Origin: Candidatus Centipeda massiliensis
GTDB taxonomy: Bacteria; Bacillota; Negativicutes; Selenomonadales; Selenomonadaceae
Direction of reading: 5' to 3'
Length of the DNA stretch: 62,322 nucleotides
Assembly (NCBI RefSeq): GCF_900290285.1
Contig: NZ_LT985755.1
Location: 474,201-536,522, forward strand
Of the stretch, positions 35,142 to 43,949 are shown piece after piece. How positions within the stretch are numbered: the first letter of the stretch is position 1; every line of letters begins with the position of its first letter. The position numbers and the translations under genes are program-made. The notes below the pieces were generated by a model that searched no databases, was not told where the DNA came from, and saw only the letters and a list, made by a program, of their open reading frames with translations.

Positions 35142-35175
35142 AAGGGCTGCCGTTTCGCGCGGCGGCTCTTTTTTC
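35142..35175 (+). terminator. Intra-operon attenuating terminator
   Basis: AGGGCTGCCG and CGGCGGCTCT form a stem with two G-T pairs, then a six-T run. It lies between the binding-protein and permease genes, so it could keep permease levels lower than binding protein (inference). Confidence 0.75.
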
Positions 35176-35195
35176 CTGCAAGGACGATAAAACGA

Positions 35196-35840
35196 ATGGA
35201 TAAAACACTGGATACGATACTGCTCATGCTCGAGGGCTCGACCATCACCCTCGAGATTTTCTGTGTCACGCTCGCACTCTCCCTACCGCTCGGACTCTTT
35301 GCTGCGCTTGGGCGGCTTTCACGTTTCCGGCTGCTCAGCCGGCTGCTCGAAATCTATATATGGATCATGCGCGGCACACCACTGATGCTCCAACTGCTCT
35401 TTGTCTACTTCGCCCTGCCGATGGTCGGCATCATGCTGCCCGATATTGCAGCGGCACTCCTCGCGTTTGTCCTCAACTACGCCGCCTACTTCGCCGAGAT
35501 CTTTCGCTCCGGCATACAGGCAGTCCCGCGCGGACAGTTTGAGGCGGCGCGTGCGCTCGGCATGAGCGCCCCGCTCACCATGCGGCGCATCGTCCTGCCG
35601 CAGGTACTGCGCATCACACTTCCACCGGTCAGCAACGAGACCATCAACCTCGTCAAGGACACCTCGCTCGTCTACATCCTCGCCATGAACGACCTCCTGC
35701 GCGTCGCACGCACCATCGTCCAGCGCGAGTTCGACATGACCCCCTTCCTCATCGCTGGCATCTTCTACCTCGTAATGACTGCCGTACTCACATGGGGATT
35801 CAAGAAACTGGAGGCGCACTATGGCAGATACGACAGCTAA
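35196..35840 (+). CDS. Polar amino-acid ABC transporter, permease
   Basis: 214 residues with about five membrane helices. The HisM/GlnP-type coupling loop [22 protein letters not shown] is split here into [14 protein letters not shown] and [10 protein letters not shown], and [13 protein letters not shown] follows. It forms the channel with the ATPase encoded next, which it overlaps by 20 bp. Confidence 0.94.
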   Translation: MDKTLDTILLMLEGSTITLEIFCVTLALSLPLGLFAALGRLSRFRLLSRLLEIYIWIMRGTPLMLQLLFVYFALPMVGIMLPDIAAALLAFVLNYAAYFAEIFRSGIQAVPRGQFEAARALGMSAPLTMRRIVLPQVLRITLPPVSNETINLVKDTSLVYILAMNDLLRVARTIVQREFDMTPFLIAGIFYLVMTAVLTWGFKKLEAHYGRYDS

Positions 35841-36603
35841 GGAAATCATGCTCTCCATGCGCGGCATTCACAAATCCTTCGGCGATCTCGGTGTCCTCCG
35901 CGGCATCGACCTCAGCCTCGCACGCGGCGAGGTGCTCGCCATCATCGGCTCATCCGGCTCCGGCAAGTCGACCCTCCTGCGCTGCATCAACAAACTTGAG
36001 ACGATCGACTCCGGCAACATCACAATTCGCGGGGAAAAGCTCTGTTGGACGAAGGACGGAGAAAGCACCGCGACCTACGCAAGCACTGCCGACGTACGAC
36101 GCATCCTCATGTCCACGGGCATGGTCTTTCAGCAGTTCAACCTCTTTCCACACATGACCGTCATCGAAAATCTCATCGAGGCACCCATTCACGTCAAGGG
36201 GCAGTCCAAAGATGAGATCCTCCCCTACGCACGCGAACTCCTCGCAAAAGTCGGACTCTCCGACCGCGAGAACTACTACCCGAGCCAGCTCTCCGGCGGA
36301 CAGCAGCAGCGCGTCGCCATCGCGCGCGCACTTGCCATGAAGCCTGACATCATGCTCTTTGACGAACCGACCTCCGCGCTCGACCCCGAGCTCACGGGTG
36401 AGGTACTGCGCACCATGCGTGCCCTCGCCGCCGAGCGCATGACCATGATCGTCGTCACGCATGAGATGGCGTTCGCCCGCGAGGCAGCAACCAATGTCAT
36501 CTTTATGGAGAACGGTGTCATCGTCGAACAGGGCGAGCCACAGACCTTCTTCCGTGCGCCGAAGGAAGAACGGACACGGGAGTTTCTGCGGAATATGCTT
36601 TGA
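35821..36603 (+). CDS. Polar amino-acid ABC transporter, ATP-binding protein
   Basis: 260 residues. Walker [12 protein letters not shown] loop [10 protein letters not shown], signature [15 protein letters not shown], Walker [15 protein letters not shown] and the H-loop THEM are all present, giving a GlnQ/HisP-type ATPase. There is a slightly extended loop ([16 protein letters not shown]) before the Q loop. It ends the operon. Confidence 0.95.
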   Translation: MADTTAKEIMLSMRGIHKSFGDLGVLRGIDLSLARGEVLAIIGSSGSGKSTLLRCINKLETIDSGNITIRGEKLCWTKDGESTATYASTADVRRILMSTGMVFQQFNLFPHMTVIENLIEAPIHVKGQSKDEILPYARELLAKVGLSDRENYYPSQLSGGQQQRVAIARALAMKPDIMLFDEPTSALDPELTGEVLRTMRALAAERMTMIVVTHEMAFAREAATNVIFMENGVIVEQGEPQTFFRAPKEERTREFLRNML

Positions 36604-36641
36604 GATTCCAATAAGGCTATGATATTTCTTCAATGGTATGG

Positions 36642-36647
36642 TATAAT
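36642..36647 (+). promoter_or_regulatory. Extended -10 promoter element
   Basis: TGGTATAAT, 27 bp before the DUF4160 ATG. No clear -35 was found. Confidence 0.6.
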
Positions 36648-36673
36648 AGAACTATGATAGGAGGGAATATGAA

Positions 36674-36940
36674 ATGCCTGCGCTAAGTATGTTCTTCGGA
36701 ATCATCATTTATATGTACCGTGAAGTCGGTGGAAAACATAATAGTCCACATATACATGCCGAGTATCAGGACTATGAAGCGGTCATTTCCTTAGATGGAG
36801 AATTGATTGAGGGCGAACTTCCACGCAAGAAACTGAAACTAGTCGTCGCATGGCTCGAAATACATGCGGATGAACTGACAGCAAACTGGAAACTTCTCAG
36901 CAATGGCGAAGCCCCGTTCAAAATTCCTCCTCTGCAATAA
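36674..36940 (+). CDS. DUF4160 domain protein
   Basis: 88 residues. The family hallmarks are FGIIIYMYREVGGKHNSPHIHAEYQDYEAVISLDGELIEG in two parts: IIIYMY and HNSPHIHAEYQ, with conserved His residues, then LPRKKLKLVVAWLEIH. Function is unknown. Such proteins are often found beside DUF2442 proteins, as here, and the pair has the size and layout of a toxin-antitoxin-like module (inference). GGAGGG is placed before the ATG. It is followed 13 nt later by the DUF2442 gene. Confidence 0.85.
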   Translation: MPALSMFFGIIIYMYREVGGKHNSPHIHAEYQDYEAVISLDGELIEGELPRKKLKLVVAWLEIHADELTANWKLLSNGEAPFKIPPLQ

Positions 36941-36953
36941 AGGAGTACATATC

Positions 36954-37196
36954 ATGCCACAGCCAAAAGTACTCGATGTACAGCCCCTTCCTGATTATAA
37001 ATTACTGCTGCTTTTTGAGACAGGCGAGAAGAAAGTTTTTGATGTAATGCCGTACATCAAAGGGTCATGGTACGAAAAGCTAAAAGTTCCCGCTGTTTTT
37101 CAAACAGTCCATGTATCAGGTGCTACAGTTGCATGGGCAGATGGGCAGGACATTGCCCCACACGAGCTCTATGACGATTCTGTACCCGCTGTTTGA
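36954..37196 (+). CDS. DUF2442 domain protein
   Basis: 80 residues. VLDVQPLPDYKLLLLFETGEKK and the C-terminal VAWADGQDIAPHELYD segment match DUF2442, a small fold often paired with DUF4160. The start ATG at 36954 has AAAGGAG upstream; a longer frame that overlaps the DUF4160 gene is not needed. Confidence 0.85.
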   Translation: MPQPKVLDVQPLPDYKLLLLFETGEKKVFDVMPYIKGSWYEKLKVPAVFQTVHVSGATVAWADGQDIAPHELYDDSVPAV

Positions 37197-37214
37197 TGAA
37201 AAAGGAGGAATCTC

Positions 37215-37388
37215 ATGTCCGCACAGATCATCGACCTCAACCGCATCAAGGAACTCGAAGTAGACGAACTGATCGACATCTTTAACGAGATGATCGAGGA
37301 AGCCCCCGCGCAGGGAATGCCCGAAGTCGCCGCAATGGCGCAGGAGGTCAAAAAGGATATTCTGAAGACGGTTATAAAAGGCGAGTAA
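37215..37388 (+). CDS. 57-residue acidic helical protein, third gene of the DUF4160/DUF2442 operon
   Basis: 57 residues starting MSAQIIDLNRIKELEVDELI. It is mostly predicted helix, rich in Glu and Ile/Leu, with no membrane segment. I do not recognise the family. AAAGGAGG before the ATG, close spacing to the DUF2442 gene (18 nt) and a strong terminator right after it support its reality. It is too short for common ORF cut-offs. Confidence 0.75.
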   Translation: MSAQIIDLNRIKELEVDELIDIFNEMIEEAPAQGMPEVAAMAQEVKKDILKTVIKGE

Positions 37389-37394
37389 CGCTAA

Positions 37395-37445
37395 ACAGGG
37401 CAGATGCAGAGGTGACGAACCTCTGTATCTGCCCTGTTTTTGTTT
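37395..37445. terminator. Terminator between convergent operons
   Basis: ACAGGGCAGATGCAGAGG pairs with CCTCTGTATCTGCCCTGT with one G-T pair, followed by a T run. It also lies 3' of the Sel1 gene on the minus strand. Confidence 0.9.
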
Positions 37446-37448
37446 GTA

Positions 37449-39650
37449 TCAAAGATAATCAACGATACAACGATTATTTAAGGATTCGAGGGTAACGAGG
37501 CTGAGTTTCGCCATCTCCTCATCGGTGAATTCATATTCGCAGTCACCGATAAGCCGAGCCATCAGGAGCAGGAAGAGACGAACGTTCGTTAAGCCCATCA
37601 TCTTATCCCACTCAGCCGTATTTTCCAAATTAGTTGTATCTCCATCCGATAAACAAATTTGGAATGTTTTCCTATTCCCATTGATAAAAATCACATCTGA
37701 GATCCCTGTATATGGTGTCCAATTTGCATTGCCACTTTCTCCTAATAGATAAACTCCACGATTCGTAAATATGATTTCCTCATTCGAGGAGAACAAATTA
37801 ACACTTGTTGTTCCTCCAATAATAATTTCATCACGCTCTACGATTCCCTTGCGAATCCACTCCCGATCCGATGTGATGTTTGGATTTATCTCATAGGTAT
37901 AGCCATTCTTCCAGTATCCTTCTTTCTCCCAGAGAATTTTGCCTGATTTCAAACATCCCAGAATCATGACGGAACACAGTTCTGCCATAACATGAGCGTT
38001 GATGATATGTCCATTCATCCATTTAATTGCGGGTCTTATCCCCTCACCTGCTGCCTTGGCATACCATTTCCACGCCAAATCAAAGTTTTCCTGAACGCCG
38101 TCACCATTATCATAACAATTTGCTAAATTGCACATTCCCCATCCAAAGCCTGCTTCTGCTGACCTTTGAAACCATTTAGCAGCTTGTTTGGCATCCTGTG
38201 TCACGCCATTCCCACGAGAGTATAGCACACCGATTCGATTCATGGATTCAGCATCCCCTTGTTCAGCAGCCATTTCATACCAACGCAGTGCTCCCGTATA
38301 CATCTCATCAGTAGCACTGTATCCCCCCATGCGCCGCTGCGCAGGAGCATAGCCTTCATCGGCAGCTTTACGATACCATTTCTTTGCCTCCGCATCGTTC
38401 TGTTCTACGCCAGTACCATACTCATAATCAAGGGCTAAATAGTACATTCCTTGTGTGTTTCCTGCCTCGGCAGATTTACGATACCACTCTGCACCAAGAA
38501 CAGGATTCTCCGGAACGCCATTCCCCTCATCGTAAAGCATTCCGAGGCTCCACATGGCATAAGAATTTTCTAATGCAGCAGATTTCTCATACCATTTTAT
38601 CGCTTCGCCAATATCCTCCCCCGTTCCCTCACCGTCACGGTAGCAATCTCCTAGCCACCACATCGCCCCATCATGCCCCGCACGTGCCGATTTTAGAAAC
38701 CAGTCAAACGCTTTTTCTAAATCTTGCTCAACAACCTTCCCCTCACGATATTTAACACCCATCCACCACATAGCATCAGCGTCCCCCAGTAAGGCTTGCT
38801 TTTCCGTCCACCGTATCGCACTTCTATAGTCTTCAACCTCTTCAAAATGTGTTTCTAAGCGATCCATCGCCCCGACATTGCCCTGATTCCCCGCCTTGAC
38901 CAAAAGGCGGATCATCGCCTCTTCTTTGCCCTGCTTTTCATACAGCTCTGCAAGAGCAAGAATAGCATCGTCACAGCCGAGGTCGATTGCCTTTTGATAG
39001 CACTCGACGGCTTTCTTATCCTTTCCATTTTCCTCGTACTGCTGTCCCTGCTCGAAGTATTTGCGCGGCTCGTCCGCCACGGCTTCCCGATACTGCTCAT
39101 CAAAGGGCAGATCGACAAAATGAATCCCCAGTGCCTCAAAATCGACCGCCGTCTTGCTGTCAACCACAGCGACGGCGTTCCCAACACCGAGATAGGTCTT
39201 GTTCTTCACGTTCAATGGGATGTGGAAATTCTCTTTACACAGAATTATCTCCTGTGCCCCCTCCTTGATGAGCCTGTCCAAATCCCCCTGCTCGAACGCA
39301 GCGAACTCCGCCATATCGCATAGAATGGGATTCGTTGTGTACTGACTGAGCCGCTGGCGGTTCTCCTCGCGTTTTTGGATAAGGCTGCTGTCCACATGAT
39401 CCGTGGCAACCCCCTCGACGCCAAGGACGGCGCAGAGCTGTGCGGCGAGATCGGGGGCATCGCCGTCAAGAGCCGCGACCTGCTCCGCCATCTCCGGCAA
39501 GTAGTGATCGTCGAGCCAGATTTTCAGTCTGCCGTTATGGAACTGGGCGATTATTTTTTCGAGATCAAAATGCGTGCGCACCTCCTCGATATTGCTGCGT
39601 GCCAGATAGCCGTCCTTCAGTTCCAGTGGGAATTTCACCTTTCGTGCCAT
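37449..39650 (-). CDS. Sel1-like repeat protein with a PH-like C-terminal segment
   Basis: 733 residues. The N-terminal 170 residues (MARKVKFPLELKDGY start) are a domain I do not recognise. A tetratricopeptide-like helical stretch follows, then about eight Sel1 repeats (roughly 200-545) with AMWWLG, AKKWYRKAADEG and KWFQRSAEAG-type signatures. The last 170 residues contain ERDEIIIGGTTSVNLFSSNE and TNRGVYLL, suggestive of a bacterial PH-like domain. No signal peptide is seen, so it is probably a cytoplasmic protein-interaction scaffold. ATG at 39650 has GGAGGAAG upstream. Its promoter side abuts repeat B3 and the IS110 element. Confidence 0.85.
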   Translation of the reverse strand: MARKVKFPLELKDGYLARSNIEEVRTHFDLEKIIAQFHNGRLKIWLDDHYLPEMAEQVAALDGDAPDLAAQLCAVLGVEGVATDHVDSSLIQKREENRQRLSQYTTNPILCDMAEFAAFEQGDLDRLIKEGAQEIILCKENFHIPLNVKNKTYLGVGNAVAVVDSKTAVDFEALGIHFVDLPFDEQYREAVADEPRKYFEQGQQYEENGKDKKAVECYQKAIDLGCDDAILALAELYEKQGKEEAMIRLLVKAGNQGNVGAMDRLETHFEEVEDYRSAIRWTEKQALLGDADAMWWMGVKYREGKVVEQDLEKAFDWFLKSARAGHDGAMWWLGDCYRDGEGTGEDIGEAIKWYEKSAALENSYAMWSLGMLYDEGNGVPENPVLGAEWYRKSAEAGNTQGMYYLALDYEYGTGVEQNDAEAKKWYRKAADEGYAPAQRRMGGYSATDEMYTGALRWYEMAAEQGDAESMNRIGVLYSRGNGVTQDAKQAAKWFQRSAEAGFGWGMCNLANCYDNGDGVQENFDLAWKWYAKAAGEGIRPAIKWMNGHIINAHVMAELCSVMILGCLKSGKILWEKEGYWKNGYTYEINPNITSDREWIRKGIVERDEIIIGGTTSVNLFSSNEEIIFTNRGVYLLGESGNANWTPYTGISDVIFINGNRKTFQICLSDGDTTNLENTAEWDKMMGLTNVRLFLLLMARLIGDCEYEFTDEEMAKLSLVTLESLNNRCIVDYL

Positions 39651-39675
39651 GATGCTTCCTCCACATTTCTTTATT

Positions 39676-39683
39676 GCGCCCCT
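39676..39683. repeat. Repeat family B, left end of copy B3 (split by IS110)
   Basis: GCGCCCCT, the left end of family B, is followed directly by the IS110-family element. The remainder of the copy resumes at 41164 with TCCACCGC. Confidence 0.75.
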
Positions 39684-39704
39684 GTTATGTAGTGACATTT
39701 GTCA

Positions 39705-39944
39705 AGAGCAAAAACGAAAAAACATGAAGGAAGGGACGACATTTTGAAAGAGCCTTAGAATATACAGTTCACGTCAGTGCCACTCTGTTATGCGCGGATT
39801 GGGTACCGCAGTGGAATGGTTCGCCGAGAGCTCTACGATCTTCCAGCGTGAATCACAACCTGTGTCACATAGGGGCGACGTAGATAGCTGAACCTTGCTG
39901 TGCCAAGGCTCCATCAAAATGCCGTCCCTTCCCTGCTTGGTGGT
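39705..39944 (-). ncRNA. Candidate bridge RNA region of the IS110-family element
   Basis: 240 bp without an ORF lie downstream of the transposase inside the element. Near-perfect 18-bp inverted repeats (17 of 18) at about 39730-39747 and 39915-39933 enclose it, so an RNA would fold back on itself. It contains GCCCCT (minus strand, 39871-39876), matching the left target half GCGCCCCT. IS110-family elements are known to carry a guide RNA in a non-coding end. No expression or fold was computed. Confidence 0.4.
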
Positions 39945-41063
39945 TTAGATTGCTGTGTGCCCAGTCATCATCCCCCATATAAAACAGCTCAGTTCTCTGG
40001 CAACGGCTGTGACAGCGACGTTATGCTTCTTGTTATGCCGCAACACCATGCGGTAGAACTTGCGCCGCAGTCGCTCATTCGCCTTGTCCGCGTATGCAAT
40101 GACCTCGGACGTATTTCCCTGTTGGCGCTCCTTGAGCAGTCTTGACTTGTAGCCGGGCTTGCCGCGTCCATAACACTGGGATGCCTCAACCAGCAGTTTC
40201 CTCAGATGCGTGTTTCCCGCCTTTGTGATGCCGGTACGTGACTGCTTGTCGCCACTGGAACGCTCGCCGGGCACAAGCCCCAAGAAGGCGGCATATTGTT
40301 CGGCTTTGGCAAAGCGGCGGAAATCGCCTGTTTCGGCAACGAGTGCCAGGGCGGTATGCGTGCGCACCCCGATGAGGCAGGAGAGCTTCTTGACGTTTTC
40401 GGCATAGCGCTCCCCTTGGGCAAGTTCTTCGATACGTGCATCAAGGCGCTCGATCTTGTCGGCGAGCTGGTGCAAGGTGACGAGGTACTCATCGAGGACT
40501 TCACGCAGGAGATCATCGAGCGCAAGCGCTTTCAGCCAAGCAAGATGCCTCTGCGTCCAATACGATCTGCCCTCGGTGAAGTGCAGATCGTAGCGCATGC
40601 AGAACGCCTGGATCTGCTGCTTGATCTTCTTGAGGGCGATCTTGTGGTCATCGCGCATGCGGATGAAATCCTTGACGGCGGCGTCCTCCTTGGTGGGGAT
40701 ATGGACGGGGCGGAAGGCACCAAAGGCAAGACAGCGGGCAATCTTCATGGCGTCGCGCCGATCAGTTTTGATCTCGTTACGATGGAAGGGGGGCATGGTG
40801 GAGGGTGCGAGAATGGTGCAGGGAATGCCGTGCTTTTGGAGCTGGTGGTAGAGGGAGAAGCCGAGGGCGCCTGCTTCGTAGCCGCAGAGGAATTCACAGG
40901 GGGTTCCAAGATTGCGCTGTACCTTCTTCAGGTACGTTAGGATGTTCTTGACCTCTGGTTCCATTTGGACGGTAGCGAAGCATTCATCGTTGGTGAGAGT
41001 GTAGCAGGAAAGCGTGTAGTTTGAGGCATGGACATCCATGCCGACATAGACTATACTATTCAT
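39945..41063 (-). CDS. IS110-family transposase
   Basis: 372 residues, full length. The N-terminal DEDD RuvC-like domain starts YVGMDVHASNYTL with the first Asp. TDRRDAMKIARCL follows. The C-terminal Transposase_20 region has LSCLIGVRTHTALALVAETGDF and YAAFLGLVPGERSSGDK, containing the catalytic Ser motif. It catalyses DNA recombination guided by element-encoded RNA in characterised relatives. The frame is intact, so the element may be active. Confidence 0.95.
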   Translation of the reverse strand: MNSIVYVGMDVHASNYTLSCYTLTNDECFATVQMEPEVKNILTYLKKVQRNLGTPCEFLCGYEAGALGFSLYHQLQKHGIPCTILAPSTMPPFHRNEIKTDRRDAMKIARCLAFGAFRPVHIPTKEDAAVKDFIRMRDDHKIALKKIKQQIQAFCMRYDLHFTEGRSYWTQRHLAWLKALALDDLLREVLDEYLVTLHQLADKIERLDARIEELAQGERYAENVKKLSCLIGVRTHTALALVAETGDFRRFAKAEQYAAFLGLVPGERSSGDKQSRTGITKAGNTHLRKLLVEASQCYGRGKPGYKSRLLKERQQGNTSEVIAYADKANERLRRKFYRMVLRHNKKHNVAVTAVARELSCFIWGMMTGHTAI

Positions 41064-41163
41064 GGTGGCCTCCTTTTGTATGCGGTAATTCCTGAGATAG
41101 ACTCTACCTCTATTCTACAGGTAAATCCACGATTTACAAATGTGAGGTCACTACATATTATCT

Positions 41164-41278
41164 TCCACCGCAAGCGGTTCCCCTTCCCCGCTGTGGCGGG
41201 GGAGGCTTTTTTACTACGGCATATCAGCTTCCCCCCCCGAAGCGGGGGAAGTGGCGAGCAATGCGAGCCGATAGGGGC
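41164..41278. repeat. Repeat family B, right part of copy B3
   Basis: It begins TCCACCGC, then has CCTTCCCCGC and GCGGGGGAGG arms, CTTCCCCC and GGGGGAAG arms, and ends GCGAGCCGATAGGGGC. Together with 39676-39683 it makes one complete copy. It fills most of the gap to the 370-residue gene. Confidence 0.8.
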
Positions 41279-41289
41279 ACCTCATTCTC

Positions 41290-42402
41290 TCAATCAAATA
41301 TGCTCAATATCGCCCTGCCAAAGCTCTTCACGGTCTCCACCGCCTTTGTCGCGACCTTGTGCAGTCCCTCGGCGACGGTGGTTACGGCGGGTTGGATGAT
41401 CTTGAAGCCCGCATGAACAGCAGAGGCGATTTTCTTGCCCGACTGACTGCTGATCGCAGAGCCGACCGCCATGCCAAGGACGGGACCGACAACGGGAATT
41501 GCAGAGAGCATACGCGCACCGATGCCCTTTGAGCAGAGGTCGCCGATGGCTGCGGAGGCGACGCGCCCCACACGGTCAACCGCCGCCGCAACACTGAGTT
41601 TCCCGCTGAACACCTGCGCGGCGGTGCGTACGCCCTCGACACCCCAACAGGCGATGTTCGTGAGCACGGGCAGCGGCGTTGCCTTCTTAAGGAACGGAAC
41701 GATGCCGCGCTCGACGGCAACGTAGAGTGCCCCCGTTGCGACCGCCTTGATGCCGCGATCAGTCTCCGACCCGGTCGGCTCCTCTCCAAGATCAATCCCC
41801 GTATTGAGCGGCTCGCTCGTCTCCCCCTCGGCATATTTCAGTCCCGTATCCAGTGCCGCGCCGCCGACGCCTGCAAGCACGGCTTGTTCGGCAACGCCCT
41901 GTGCAACGATCTGCGCAGGGATTGTCTGCCACGATGTACCGCCCGCTCCATCGGGGACACGCTCCTCGACGGCGGCGGGAAGCCTTAGGTCTGCGCTTTG
42001 CTCCGCGCTGTGCAGTGCGGCATATACCTCGTTGTTGCCCGCTGCAAGTGCCACCTGCGCCTCGGCGAGGTAGCGTGCCCGCTCCTCCTCGGTCGCGCCC
42101 GGTACGGAGAGCAATTTTTGCTGCAGCCACGTTTCCTTTGTCCCGCCGCTCTGATAGGTCTCCTCGATGGCGTTCATGTTCTCCGTGAACTGATCGACAC
42201 CGTCCATGATGGAGGAGCTGAGTTCCTGCGCCGCCTCCGCCGTCATGCCGCCGACGCGCTGAATGAACTCCTCACCGAGCCAGACGGCTGTGCTCTTTTC
42301 CTGCGGCTTTTCCATCCACGAGGAGATCATGTCCTTTGCAAGGGAGAAAAGCCCCTTGGATTCCTCCGTCCGAAATCCTTCCAGATGAATGTCGCGTGCC
42401 AT
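41290..42402 (-). CDS. Glycine/alanine-rich protein of unknown function, partner of the AAA+ gene
   Basis: 370 residues, no recognised family. The N-terminal half is predicted helical and charged. The C-terminal part has glycine-zipper-like hydrophobic segments (QAVLAGVGGAALDTG, then AIPVVGPVLGMAVGSAISS near 310-328) that could insert into membranes, as in pore- or pilot-type proteins. It starts 2 nt after the AAA+ stop (TAGGAATG), so translation is coupled. It may be the AAA+ substrate (inference). Codon use looks like neighbouring genes. Confidence 0.7.
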   Translation of the reverse strand: MARDIHLEGFRTEESKGLFSLAKDMISSWMEKPQEKSTAVWLGEEFIQRVGGMTAEAAQELSSSIMDGVDQFTENMNAIEETYQSGGTKETWLQQKLLSVPGATEEERARYLAEAQVALAAGNNEVYAALHSAEQSADLRLPAAVEERVPDGAGGTSWQTIPAQIVAQGVAEQAVLAGVGGAALDTGLKYAEGETSEPLNTGIDLGEEPTGSETDRGIKAVATGALYVAVERGIVPFLKKATPLPVLTNIACWGVEGVRTAAQVFSGKLSVAAAVDRVGRVASAAIGDLCSKGIGARMLSAIPVVGPVLGMAVGSAISSQSGKKIASAVHAGFKIIQPAVTTVAEGLHKVATKAVETVKSFGRAILSIFD

Positions 42403-42404
42403 TC

Positions 42405-43916
42405 CTACTCCTCCCGTGATGCGTTCGTGAATTTCTTGGACTTGTAGGTCTTGTCCATCTCCTCGATGGCATCCTCCATCGTCTCGGAGATGGGGTGCGT
42501 GCGTCCGATTGCAGCCTGCAGATCCTCCGTGGTGACGTGATCCTTGCCCGCGACAAATGCCGCCTCGATGCCGTCGCGCACGACACTTTCGATATCCGCG
42601 CCGCAGTACCCGTCCATCTTGCGCGCGAGCGCGGCGACGTCGATCTTGGCGAGATCGGCACTCCGCCGCTTACCAATGTGGAGGCTGATGATCTTTTCGC
42701 GCTCGCTCTGATTCGGGAAGTCCACATAGAAGATCTCGTCAAAGCGCCCCTTGCGCATGAGCTCGGGCGGCAGATGTGAGATGTTGTTCGCTGTGGCGAC
42801 AACGAAGGCAAGGCTGTCCTTTTCCTGCATCCATGTGAGAAAGCTGCCAAAGAGGCGCGTCGTCACCTCGGAGCTGCCGCCCTGCGCTCCCGCTCCCGCA
42901 AACGCCTTTTCGAGTTCGTCGATCCAGAGGACGCAGGGCGAGCTTGCCTCCGTCAGCTGCAGCGCACGACGCATATTCGCCTCGGACTCGCCGACGTATT
43001 TGCCCATGAGCCTCCCCATGTCCATACGCAGGAGCGGCACGGCGAACATACTTGCCGCCGCCTTTGCCGTAAGCGACTTGCCGCAGCCCGGCATCCCCGC
43101 AATGAGTACGCCCTTCGGAATGTCGACACCGAACTCCTTCGCGCGGCGCACGTCGCGGAAGATCTGTGCCTTTGTCCGCAGCCAGTCCTTTAGGTTCTGA
43201 AGACCGCCGATATCCTCGACGGTCTCCTTCACCGTCACCATCTCAAGGATGCCGGACTTTTTGATCATCTGCTGTTTTTGACGGAGCACCATCGGCAGGT
43301 CACTCGCGTCAAGCTGCCCGTCATCGCTCACGGCAAGTGAGAGAATGTTGTCGATCTCCGTCTCACTCAGCCCACGCAGGTGCATCGCAAAGGTGTCAAG
43401 CAACTCCTCCACGGGGGCAGGCATATCGTTACTCTCAAGAAAATGAAGAATGTGCTCCCGTATCTTCTCGGGGCTTAGATAGTCCAGACTCATAAGGGTA
43501 ATATACGGCTCAAGTGCACGTGGAATCGTGCCGAGCGGCGAGAGAAGAACGACGGTACAATCGTCCATCGTACCGCCCGCGATACGCTCGGCAATGCAGC
43601 GCAGACGCGAGACAATCGCAGGTGATTCGAGTTCGCCTGCGACATCTTCGAGCACGAGGATCTTACGTGCGAAGTTTTTATCCAGCAGTACTGTGTCGAG
43701 TGCTCCGCTCAGAGGCGACGGATAGCGAAGCCCCGCGCCCGCGTCCTCATAGCCGCTGTGCAAACTCCATTTGATGATGCCGCGCCCCTTCTGCGCCGCA
43801 AGCTCAGCGAGAATGTCCTGCACTTTCCCGTTCTCAAGTGTATCGACGTAGAGAATGGGCAAATATGCGTCCATGTACTGTTCAAGTTCCTTGCGGAATA
43901 CCGGCTGATCGTTCAT
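42405..43916 (-). CDS. AAA+ ATPase of the Ycf46/Cdc48-FtsH type
   Basis: 503 residues. Residues 1-225 form a degenerate N-terminal ATPase-like domain without a Walker A, as in Ycf46 proteins. The active AAA+ module has Walker A GMPGCGKS (274-281), pore-loop-like GKYVGESEAN, Walker B VLWIDELE (329-336), sensor 1 ATANN (374-378) and Arg-finger region RKGRFDE (388-394). It probably remodels a protein, perhaps the glycine-rich protein encoded just downstream. Repeat A3 lies between this gene and the zinc-ribbon gene upstream. Confidence 0.85.
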   Translation of the reverse strand: MNDQPVFRKELEQYMDAYLPILYVDTLENGKVQDILAELAAQKGRGIIKWSLHSGYEDAGAGLRYPSPLSGALDTVLLDKNFARKILVLEDVAGELESPAIVSRLRCIAERIAGGTMDDCTVVLLSPLGTIPRALEPYITLMSLDYLSPEKIREHILHFLESNDMPAPVEELLDTFAMHLRGLSETEIDNILSLAVSDDGQLDASDLPMVLRQKQQMIKKSGILEMVTVKETVEDIGGLQNLKDWLRTKAQIFRDVRRAKEFGVDIPKGVLIAGMPGCGKSLTAKAAASMFAVPLLRMDMGRLMGKYVGESEANMRRALQLTEASSPCVLWIDELEKAFAGAGAQGGSSEVTTRLFGSFLTWMQEKDSLAFVVATANNISHLPPELMRKGRFDEIFYVDFPNQSEREKIISLHIGKRRSADLAKIDVAALARKMDGYCGADIESVVRDGIEAAFVAGKDHVTTEDLQAAIGRTHPISETMEDAIEEMDKTYKSKKFTNASREE

Positions 43917-43949
43917 GATGCTCCCTCATTTCTCATCCATGTGGATTAG

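Larger units (their letters stand above)
39684..41163 (-). mobile_element. IS110-family (IS1111-like) insertion sequence in repeat B3
   Basis: About 1480 bp. Removing it rejoins GCGCCCCT to TCCACCGC and restores a family B repeat. CT occurs at both junctions (39682-39683 and 41162-41163). Subterminal inverted matches ATGTAGTGAC...ATTTGT lie near 39686 and 41140. It encodes one DEDD transposase. The 260-bp non-coding end downstream of the gene is longer than the 100-bp upstream end, the layout of the IS1111 subgroup. Confidence 0.8.

Noticed and set aside
40296-40940. A 214-codon plus-strand frame opposite the IS110 transposase
   Set aside because: It is antisense to the transposase, which is full length with DEDD and Ser motifs.
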